A stretch of 32,237 nucleotides of DNA from Chloroflexota bacterium (GTDB taxonomy: Bacteria; Chloroflexota; Dehalococcoidia; Lucifugimonadales; UBA3495), in assembly GCA_028875055.1 (NCBI GenBank), contig JAPPGG010000053.1, positions 1-32,237 of the forward strand. Reading direction: 5' to 3'. The notes beneath the pieces are model-generated. The model was not told where the DNA came from, did no database searches, and worked only from the letters and a program-made list of their open reading frames with translations. Positions 1-6,237 of this stretch are shown here, in pieces. Both the position numbers and the translations under genes were made by a program. How positions within the stretch are numbered: the first letter of the stretch is position 1; every line of letters starts with the position of its first letter.

Positions 1-1586
1 TCTCGGTGGCGGCCCAGCTTCGGGCCTTGAGAGACTACGCCAAGAACAACGGCTACTCCGTGGCCCGAGAGTACGTGGACGAGGCCGAGAGCGGCAGGAT
101 CGCCGACCGGCCCCAGTTCAGGGAGATGATCGAGGAGGGCAGCAAGCCCAAGGCCCCCTTCCAGGTCATTCTTGTCTGGAAATTCAGCAGATTCACCAGG
201 AAGCGGGAGCACGCCGTGGCGTTCAAGGCCCAGTTGCGGCGCAAGGGCATCCGCGTGGTGTCCATCACCGAGCAGGCCGAGGACAACGCCACCGGCCGGC
301 TGCTTGAGGGCATCATCGAGTCGGTGGACGAATATTACAGCGAGAATCTTGGGCAAGAAGTGACGCGGGGAATGCGGGAGGCAGCGTCCCGGGGTTTCTT
401 CCTGGGTTCCAAGGCCCCCTTCGGCTACACCCGCGTCAAGGTCAGCGATGGGGTGAAGGAGCGTCCCACCTTGGAGATCGACCCGGTGGCCGCTCCGATA
501 GTGAAGGAAATCTTTGAGAGTTCCCGCCGGGGCAACGGGCTGGCGGAAATCTGCAAGGAGCTGAACGGCAGGGGCATCACCAACCGGGGAAGGCGCTGGC
601 AGAAGAACGTCGTCCACTACCTGCTGACCAACGAAGCCTACACCGGAACGGCGGTGTGGGGAGTCAAAAGCAAGGACGAGAAGGCCGGGGAGCCGGTAAG
701 GGTGGCGAACGCCTGGCCCGCCCTGGTGTCAAGGGAGCTGTTTGACGCGGTGCAGCAGGGACTCCACCAGCGGGCGCCCACGGTGCAGCGGCCCGCGCGG
801 GTCGGGAGCCAGTACCTGCTCAGCGGGTTGCTCCGCTGCGGGGTGTGCGGCAGGTCCTACTCGGCCCAGGGAGCCAAGAGCGGCCAGTTCGCCTACTACG
901 TCTGCTCCAGCCTGTTCCGGGAAGGGGCCGGAGCCTGCACAGCCCGCTACCTTAATGCCACGAAAGTCGAGGACCTGGTGATCGAGAAGGTCAGGGAGCG
1001 GATTCTCACCGAGGAGACCATCACCGAGCTGGTGACCCTGGTGGCCGAGGAGATTGATGCTTTGGCCGGCGAGGTCAACGGCAGGCTGACCGCCATCAAC
1101 AGCGAGCTGTCCGACGTGGAGACCCGGTTGGAGAACCTCTACCAGGCCCTGGAGACCCAGCAGTTGCCCATCGAGGTACTCTCGCCCCGCATCCTGTCCC
1201 TGAAGAGCCGCCAGGACCAGCTAGTGGCGGCGCGGGAGGAAGCCGAGTTCCAGTTGGAGCAGCGGCGGGCGGAGTTGCCCACGTCGAAGGAGATCAGGGG
1301 GTACATGGCGGACTTCCGCGCACTCTTCCAGGACGGCACTTTCCCGGAGCGGAAGGCGCTGATTCGCAACTTCGTGCAGGGCATCGAGATCGTGGAGGAC
1401 GAGGCGGTCCTGACGTACACCATCCCCATGCCCCAGGACGGGGTGACCTCGGAATCTGCCTCGGTTCTTGATTTTGTCCAGTCCGGCCCACCAACCTGCA
1501 CGGTAGATAGAACGGAATCGGGAAGGGCCACCGTCTCGGTGGCCTTTCCCGGTATCAGGGAATCGTCGGGCATGGGAACGTTGTAG
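1..1586 (+). CDS. Large serine recombinase, 5'-truncated by the window edge
   Basis: This is a serine recombinase/resolvase-family site-specific integrase that would cut and rejoin DNA at attachment sites. The first full in-frame codon in view is at 3. By comparison with the paralogue on the opposite strand, about 25 N-terminal residues lie outside the window, including the catalytic serine (YARVSS in the paralogue). Visible parts are the rest of the resolvase domain (FSRFTRKREHAVAF, then YYSENL), the recombinase domain (APFGYTR, then TNEAYTGT), a zinc ribbon with CGVC, YYVC and a later Cys, and a coiled coil near nt 1080-1270. The tail after about nt 1470 reads through DNA that also encodes the end of the convergent recombinase, so the natural end may have been reshaped by recombination. 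The frame could be internally initiated at GTG 6, but homology argues for an upstream start. Confidence 0.9.
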   Translation, partial: SVAAQLRALRDYAKNNGYSVAREYVDEAESGRIADRPQFREMIEEGSKPKAPFQVILVWKFSRFTRKREHAVAFKAQLRRKGIRVVSITEQAEDNATGRLLEGIIESVDEYYSENLGQEVTRGMREAASRGFFLGSKAPFGYTRVKVSDGVKERPTLEIDPVAAPIVKEIFESSRRGNGLAEICKELNGRGITNRGRRWQKNVVHYLLTNEAYTGTAVWGVKSKDEKAGEPVRVANAWPALVSRELFDAVQQGLHQRAPTVQRPARVGSQYLLSGLLRCGVCGRSYSAQGAKSGQFAYYVCSSLFREGAGACTARYLNATKVEDLVIEKVRERILTEETITELVTLVAEEIDALAGEVNGRLTAINSELSDVETRLENLYQALETQQLPIEVLSPRILSLKSRQDQLVAAREEAEFQLEQRRAELPTSKEIRGYMADFRALFQDGTFPERKALIRNFVQGIEIVEDEAVLTYTIPMPQDGVTSESASVLDFVQSGPPTCTVDRTESGRATVSVAFPGIRESSGMGTL

Positions 1587-3070
1587 CGCATCAGGGCGTC
1601 GCCGGGCACCACGAGAATATCCTTGACGAAGGTCTCGATGAAGGCCCGCCGCTCGGTCAGTTCGCTCTTCTCCAGGAAATCCTTCATCTCCCCGGCGTAG
1701 GCCGCGATGGTCTCCACATCGTCGAGAACCTTGCGGCGCTGGGCCAGGGCGGCCCTGGCCTCCTGCGCCGAGCCTTCCAGAAGCTCCTGCCGTTCCCGCA
1801 GTTCCCGGATGCGGGGCCTGAAGTCTTCGATGTCCATGTCGGTGGTCTCCACCAGGTTGTAGAGCCGGCCCAGCCGCTGGCGCACGTCGGCCAGTTCCGC
1901 CTCCACTGTCTCCAGCCGCTGGCGCTGCTCCCGGGTCACCCCGCCCATCTCCGACTCCACCACCTTGACCAGGGCGCGGATGCTGTCCTCGGTGAGGATG
2001 TTGGAGCGAATCTTGTTGACCACCAGTTCCTCGAAGCGGCGGGCGTTGAGGGTGGGGGTGGGGCAGGCATCCCGTCCGACCTTGATGTTGGTGGGGCAGA
2101 CGTAGTAGGCGTACTGTCCGCTCTTGGCGAACCGTCCGGTGAGGGGGGAGTTGCAGGCGCGGCACCTGGCCAGGCCGCTGAGCAGGTAGGAGCTACCCAC
2201 CCGGCGGGGATGGCTGAGCCTGGGGGCGCGGGAGCGCATGAAGCGGTTGACCCGCTGGAATTGGGCCTGGGAGATGATGGCGGGGAACGCCTTCTCCACC
2301 CTTACCGGCTCCCCCTGGTCCTTGGCCGTTTCGCCCCACACCAGAGTGCCGGTATAAGCCTCGTTGGTGAGGACGCCGTGGATGCTGGTCTTGCCCCAGA
2401 GCTTGCCCCTGGGGCTGGGGACGCCCTCCTGGTTCAGGATGCGGGTGATTTCCTGGGTGCCCTTGCCGGCCTCGGCCATGGTGAAGATGCGCTTGACGAT
2501 GCGGGAGGTATCGGGATTGACCTCCAGGGTGGGGCGCTTCTTGGGACCATCGGGCACCATGATCCGGTTGTAGCCGAAGGGGGCGTGGCTGGCGACCCAG
2601 AAGCCCCGTGAGGCGGCCTCCCGCATTCCCCGCAAAACCTCGGTGGCAAGATTTTCGCTATAAAATTCGTCCACGGACTCGATGATGGCCTCCATCAGCT
2701 TGCCGGTGGGGGAATCGTCGGCGTGCTCGGTGATGGAGACCACGCGGACGCCCTTGCGCCGCAGCATGGACTTGAAGGCCACGGCGTGCTCCCGCTTGCG
2801 GGTGAACCTGGAAAATTTCCAGACTAGGATTTCCTGAAAAGGAGAGTCGGACTTGCTGGCCTCGTCGATCATCCTGCGGAACTGGGGTCTATCGGCTACC
2901 CTGCCGCTCTCGGCCTCATCCACGTACTCGCGGACCACCGCGTAGCCGTTCCTGGCGGCGTGGTCCCGGAGCGCCCTGAGTTGGGCGGCGACGGAAAGGT
3001 CCACGTCCTGGCGGTCGCTTGAGACCCGGGCGTAGAGGGCCACGGGGGTGTGGTCGTGCAATTCATTCAT
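1139..3070 (-). CDS. Large serine recombinase, complete, with antisense C-terminal extension
   Basis: This is a complete large serine integrase of 643 codons. The catalytic motif YARVSSDRQ is at residues 13-21, with Ser17 the likely nucleophile. The resolvase domain continues to about residue 150. A recombinase domain follows (APFGYNR, TNEAYTGT), then a zinc ribbon (Cys303, Cys306, Cys325, Cys336) and a coiled coil at about 375-450. Family-like sequence ends near residue 535 (VQVGGPDW at 524-531). The remaining 108 or so residues are simply the antisense of the convergent recombinase, which suggests a lost stop codon. ATG 3070 overlaps the stop of the upstream RHH gene by 8 nt and has AAGGAG upstream, so the two are translationally coupled. 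It is a close paralogue of the opposing recombinase and probably mobilises the neighbouring conjugative element. Confidence 0.92.
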   Translation of the reverse strand: MNELHDHTPVALYARVSSDRQDVDLSVAAQLRALRDHAARNGYAVVREYVDEAESGRVADRPQFRRMIDEASKSDSPFQEILVWKFSRFTRKREHAVAFKSMLRRKGVRVVSITEHADDSPTGKLMEAIIESVDEFYSENLATEVLRGMREAASRGFWVASHAPFGYNRIMVPDGPKKRPTLEVNPDTSRIVKRIFTMAEAGKGTQEITRILNQEGVPSPRGKLWGKTSIHGVLTNEAYTGTLVWGETAKDQGEPVRVEKAFPAIISQAQFQRVNRFMRSRAPRLSHPRRVGSSYLLSGLARCRACNSPLTGRFAKSGQYAYYVCPTNIKVGRDACPTPTLNARRFEELVVNKIRSNILTEDSIRALVKVVESEMGGVTREQRQRLETVEAELADVRQRLGRLYNLVETTDMDIEDFRPRIRELRERQELLEGSAQEARAALAQRRKVLDDVETIAAYAGEMKDFLEKSELTERRAFIETFVKDILVVPGDALMRYNVPMPDDSLIPGKATETVALPDSVLSTVQVGGPDWTKSRTEADSEVTPSWGMGMVYVRTASSSTISMPCTKLRISAFRSGKVPSWKSARKSAMYPLISFDVGNSARRCSNWNSASSRAATSWSWRLFRDRMRGESTSMGNCWVSRAW

Positions 3071-3293
3071 CTATCTCATCTCCTTCTGCGTGTTGGTATC
3101 CGTCCTGGCGGGAGCGCAGGCGTTCCCGCCGTTGCTGGCGGCGAAGCTTCCTATCTTCCATGTACAATCGGAGGGCCTCGCGCACCAGTTCGCTCATGTC
3201 GCGGCCCTCCTCCTCTTTCACCCGCTGCACCTGCTGGAACATGGCAGGAGGGAGGGAAAAGGTGATGGTCCTGGAAATGCGGCGTGGGGTCAT
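3063..3293 (-). CDS. Ribbon-helix-helix (CopG/Arc-type) regulator
   Basis: This 76-residue protein has the layout of a small RHH DNA-binding protein. A beta-strand-like segment is at residues 5-13 (RISRTITFSL), followed by helix one (about 16-29) and helix two (about 33-46, MSELVREALRLYM). The C-terminal tail is very basic (RRQQRRERLR). Such proteins bind operators as dimers and often control the gene they are coupled to. Its stop overlaps the start of the recombinase by 8 nt, so it is probably an autoregulator or a directionality/accessory factor for that recombinase. The role is inferred from fold and linkage only. ATG 3293 has a purine-rich GAGAGAGG upstream. Confidence 0.8.
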   Translation of the reverse strand: MTPRRISRTITFSLPPAMFQQVQRVKEEEGRDMSELVREALRLYMEDRKLRRQQRRERLRSRQDGYQHAEGDEIDE

Positions 3294-3370
3294 GGCCTCT
3301 CTCTTTTTTGTCTCTCTGTGTATGCTTTTGTCTTACTATCTATCATCGGGCATCCGGCCTGTTCCTGTCA

Positions 3371-3465
3371 AGACGCGGCGCGTCTCCATGGGGCAAGGAG
3401 CGGCGGCCCAGCCATCGCTGGGCCGCTTTCCCTTCGTGCCGCTCCTCTTGCCCGTCAACGGGCAA
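3371..3465. promoter_or_regulatory. Cluster of three perfect hairpins between the tra operon and the RHH-recombinase unit
   Basis: Three perfect inverted repeats lie within 95 nt. They are AGACGC/GCGTCT (3371-3385, 3-nt loop), GCGGCCCAGC/GCTGGGCCGC (3403-3426, loop CATC) and TTGCCCGT/ACGGGCAA (3448-3465). They sit just after the last leftward tra-operon gene and before the RHH-recombinase pair, so they may end or attenuate transcription. No long T-run follows on the leftward strand, so they are not standard intrinsic terminators. They could also be protein-binding sites. Confidence 0.5.
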
Positions 3466-3475
3466 TGCCAGGGCA

Positions 3476-3679
3476 TCAGTCCTCGTCCTCCTTTGTCGGT
3501 TCGGCGCCGGCCTGGGCTTGTTCCCCCTGCTGCCGCATATAGGAGCGGATGGCGACCCGGGCCAGGATGCGCAGGCCCTTGATGATGGCCCGGCGCTGCT
3601 GGGGGGTGTAGGCCGCCAGAGGGTCGTCCGGTTTGTCGCCGGACTTGTTCGTTATGTTCGGTTTCGTGGTATCTTTCAT
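3476..3679 (-). CDS. Small hypothetical protein, last gene of the tra operon
   Basis: This is a 67-residue ORF when started at ATG 3679. The N-terminus is polar and probably disordered. A likely amphipathic, basic helical core follows (PQQRRAIIKGLRILARVAIRSYMRQQ region, residues about 26-51), then an acidic tail (KEDED). The frame is open further upstream to 3784, but the added sequence is Pro/Gly/Ala-rich and looks non-coding. No clear ribosome-binding site is visible at 3679. It lies 162 nt after the HTH gene and has the same orientation. I do not recognise the family. A small accessory DNA-binding or membrane-proximal role is possible but unsupported. Confidence 0.5.
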   Translation of the reverse strand: MKDTTKPNITNKSGDKPDDPLAAYTPQQRRAIIKGLRILARVAIRSYMRQQGEQAQAGAEPTKEDED

Positions 3680-3841
3680 GTTGCGCAGTCGCAGCGGCGC
3701 TTGGCGGGCCGCTGGCCTCTCGTTAGTGGTGTGCGGCCCGGGGCCGCCGGCGCCGATGGAAAGGGCGAACGCCGGCGACCCCAAAGCCGTTTCAGACCCC
3801 GCCGTACCGCCGTCGCGCCTGCGCCCGGCGGGGCCCTGGGT

Positions 3842-4276
3842 TTAGCAATCCGGGGCTCCCTGCCCGTCTTCCTCGTTCACCTCCTGTTCCTCCCCCACGT
3901 TCACATCCGCGTCGTCGTCCTCCACGTCCTCCTCCTCGTCGAAGAAGCCGGCCTGGCAGTCCTCGCCCATGAGGATCTCCTGGCCGCCGGGCATCCGGTA
4001 CCCGAAGCGGTGGATGGAGTGCATGGCTCCGCCGCAGGGCTCGACGCCCTTGCGCCAGGGGCCCAGGCGCTTGGGGTCCACGCCCAGGGCCCGGGCCAGG
4101 CCGCGCCAGGAGAGGCCGCTGGCCTCCTTGAGGCGCTCCAGGCGCCGCCCGAAGTCCTCGGGCAGCACGCCGTCCTCCATGGGCTGGTAGCCCTCCGGCT
4201 GGCGGTGCCGCCCCTGGGACCGGTTGGGCTTCTTCCCGTTGTTGTCGCCGGGGTTGGGGTCGCTATTGTGGTTCAT
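3842..4276 (-). CDS. HTH protein with strongly acidic C-terminus
   Basis: This 144-residue protein starts at ATG 4276, with a strong GGAGG 6 nt upstream, and overlaps the end of the preceding XRE-type gene by 14 nt. A helix-turn-helix-like core spans about residues 41-80 (DFGRRLERL, SGLSWRGLARALGVDP). It is followed by a short conserved-looking segment and then a tail that is almost all Asp/Glu (residues about 111-137). The acidic tail might mimic DNA or contact a partner. The core resembles the small HTH protein at 25.7-26.0 kb: both have DF-RRL, SGL-W, LG-DP and KGV-P. It is probably a regulator of the conjugative operon. Confidence 0.75.
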   Translation of the reverse strand: MNHNSDPNPGDNNGKKPNRSQGRHRQPEGYQPMEDGVLPEDFGRRLERLKEASGLSWRGLARALGVDPKRLGPWRKGVEPCGGAMHSIHRFGYRMPGGQEILMGEDCQAGFFDEEEDVEDDDADVNVGEEQEVNEEDGQGAPDC

Positions 4277-4559
4277 GTTTGACCTCCGTCTTGAAAAGCT
4301 GGCGGGAGCGGGTAACTCCCAGGGCCCTGAGCATCCGGCGGCGGATGCGCCCGGAGGGCGAGCGCCCGCCGTTGACCAGCATCGACACGTAGGCCGGTGT
4401 GACCCCGACCTGCTTGGCCAGCCAGTTCTGGGAGCGGCCCAGCATTTCGAGCCGCTGGAAGAGGGCCGCCGCGTCGAGCCGGACCACGGTCCGTCCATCG
4501 CGCCTCCGGTGGCCTTTCCGCTGGCGATGGTTCCGTCGGCGAGGGTTCCTTGATGGCAT
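4263..4559 (-). CDS. XRE-family helix-turn-helix regulator
   Basis: This 98-residue protein has a highly basic N-terminus (about residues 1-22, mostly Arg/Lys/His) followed by a Cro/C1-type HTH at about 32-80. The recognition-helix region is VTPAYVSMLVNGGRSPSG, preceded by NWLAKQVG. It lies 25 nt after the replication-relaxation-type gene and overlaps the next HTH gene by 14 nt, so the three are probably co-transcribed. It is likely a DNA-binding regulator of element transfer or maintenance. The target is unknown. Confidence 0.8.
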   Translation of the reverse strand: MPSRNPRRRNHRQRKGHRRRDGRTVVRLDAAALFQRLEMLGRSQNWLAKQVGVTPAYVSMLVNGGRSPSGRIRRRMLRALGVTRSRQLFKTEVKHEPQ

Positions 4560-4584
4560 GGTTCTCTCTTTCTCTGGTCGTCCA

Positions 4585-6237
4585 TTACCGGGGCAGGATG
4601 TACTGGGCCGGCTCCGGGTCGGCGGGGGTGCGCCAGGCCAGGCCCAACGGCCCCAGTTCCTCGACTGCCTCCCGGTGGGAGACCCACAGGGGGACGCTCA
4701 CGCCCGCGGCCTGCATCTCCTCCCTCGCCAGTCTCAGGAAGTGGGTCTGGGCGATGTCGTCGTCCAGCACCACCAGGACGGCGGGTTGCGCGCCGTGATC
4801 GTCGGTGGGGCGGAGGGAGGAGTAGTAGCGCAGGTAGGGGGCCAGCCGGGCCGACATGGTGGAGGGCCTGACGGCGCGGCGCTCCCACTCCAGGAAGAAG
4901 GGCCAGGTGGTGTCGCCCCTGCTGAGCAGGCCGAAGGCGTCGGGGCTGACGGCGCGCATCCCGCCCTGGTGTCGAAAATAGCGGGAGGCCCGCCGGGGCG
5001 GGTCCAGCTGCGTCACCTCCCATTCCAGCTGCGCCGCCTGGGTGGTCATGGCGGCCAGGAAGGCGTGGACGGCGGCGGTGTGCGCCAGGTTGCGGAGGAG
5101 TTGCCGGGTCTGCCTGCCCGAGACGTTGGTCCAGTGAAAGGGTTCGCCGGGGAACAGGGGAGCGGCGCTCCAGCGGCTCCTGGCCATGCTCACCGACGTG
5201 CGGTCGCGGCGGGCAAGCATGGCCAGGGCCCGGTCGGCTAGGGCCAGCCGCCCGTTCGCCCCTCCGGGCCGGACAACGAGGTTCAGGGCCTCCAGGGGCA
5301 GCACCACCTGGGAGGCCCGCTGCGGGGAGACGCCCGTCATTCCGGCCAGGTCCTTGATGGAGACCCAGGGCCAGTCGCCGATGAGGTCGATGGCCCTTTT
5401 CTCGGCGGGCCGGAGGACGGCGGGCAGCAGGCAGTCGGGAACGCGCCAGCCCGGTCCGGCCGCGGCCAGGTCGCCGGGCAGGATGGCCCGCTGCGGCTCC
5501 GCCTCTACCGGAAGCTCCCCGCCAGGTTCCAGCCGTTCCAGTACCTGGCGCAAACTCACGGCGGCGTTCACCGCCTGGGGGCTCCACACCGGGTCGTCAA
5601 GTGTTGCCGATACCGCATCGCTTTCGACGGCCAGGAACAGGGGGACGGGAAAGCCGTCCAGCATCCGGCGGGAGTGGCGCAGCCGCACCGCGTCGGGCAT
5701 CAGGACCAGCACCGCGCCGGGCAGCGGCCCCTGGCGCAGCTTCCACATCCGCTTGGCGAAGGGGGTACGGTCGGTGGTATGGCCCCGGCGCACGATGCCT
5801 ACGGTGCGCCCGTCGGGCAGGCTCACCACAGCGTCCAGGGGCGCCGCCCGGAACCACTGGAACGATATGGGGTGGGCCAGCCCGGAGAGAACGGCGGCCA
5901 GCCGGTAGACGGCGGCCACGGCGTCCAGGCGTTCCAGCAGGATGGTCCGCCAGCGCTCCGAGACGGGACGGGACCGGAGCAATTCATCCGTGGAAATCCC
6001 CTCGCCGTAGGCCAGCCGTTCCAGCCCGGCGGCGGTGAGGTGGAACCGCTCGACGGCGGGAAAGTGGGCGCTGGCGTGGGTCACGGCGTCGCAGAGGCCG
6101 TGCCGGTCCAGGCTGGCCACGGCCCCGTGGACCGCGCCCCGGGATCGGCCGGTGATGGCCGCCAGGCCGGTGCGGTCCAGGAAGGGCATCTCGGCCAGCG
6201 CGCGTAATATCTGCGCCTCGCATCCGGCGGGCCTCAT
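4585..6237 (-). CDS. Replication-relaxation family protein (plasmid/ICE DNA-processing)
   Basis: This 550-residue protein is typical of the replication-relaxation proteins found beside VirD4-like genes in mobile elements of high-GC bacteria. The N-terminus is a winged-helix region (about 6-80: TGLAAITGRSRGAVHGAVASL). A second winged helix lies at about 280-345 (SIKDLAGMTGVSPQRASQVV). Each is followed by a region resembling a PD-(D/E)XK-like fold. The first has LDAVVSLPDGR at 134-144. The second has Asp433 and FFLEWERR around 448-454, then a YLRYY helix. It therefore looks internally duplicated. The start overlaps the stop of the coupling protein gene by 4 nt (ATGA). A role in preparing DNA for transfer or in copy control is inferred from family and context. 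Confidence 0.8.
   Translation of the reverse strand: MRPAGCEAQILRALAEMPFLDRTGLAAITGRSRGAVHGAVASLDRHGLCDAVTHASAHFPAVERFHLTAAGLERLAYGEGISTDELLRSRPVSERWRTILLERLDAVAAVYRLAAVLSGLAHPISFQWFRAAPLDAVVSLPDGRTVGIVRRGHTTDRTPFAKRMWKLRQGPLPGAVLVLMPDAVRLRHSRRMLDGFPVPLFLAVESDAVSATLDDPVWSPQAVNAAVSLRQVLERLEPGGELPVEAEPQRAILPGDLAAAGPGWRVPDCLLPAVLRPAEKRAIDLIGDWPWVSIKDLAGMTGVSPQRASQVVLPLEALNLVVRPGGANGRLALADRALAMLARRDRTSVSMARSRWSAAPLFPGEPFHWTNVSGRQTRQLLRNLAHTAAVHAFLAAMTTQAAQLEWEVTQLDPPRRASRYFRHQGGMRAVSPDAFGLLSRGDTTWPFFLEWERRAVRPSTMSARLAPYLRYYSSLRPTDDHGAQPAVLVVLDDDIAQTHFLRLAREEMQAAGVSVPLWVSHREAVEELGPLGLAWRTPADPEPAQYILPR

Noticed and set aside
1221-2165. A 314-codon minus-strand frame inside the leftward recombinase
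   Set aside because: It is a shifted reading of the recombinase, with Gly/Arg/Gln-rich sequence and no motifs.
3284-4282. A 332-codon plus-strand frame with hydrophobic stretches
   Set aside because: It covers the minus-strand HTH genes in antisense; the Leu/Val runs come from reading codons for the acidic tail backwards.
4277-5587. An N-terminal extension of the acidic-tailed HTH gene of over 430 codons
   Set aside because: It is out of frame with the XRE and replication-relaxation-type genes it overlaps and is Pro/Arg/Gly-rich; ATG 4276 has an excellent ribosome-binding site.
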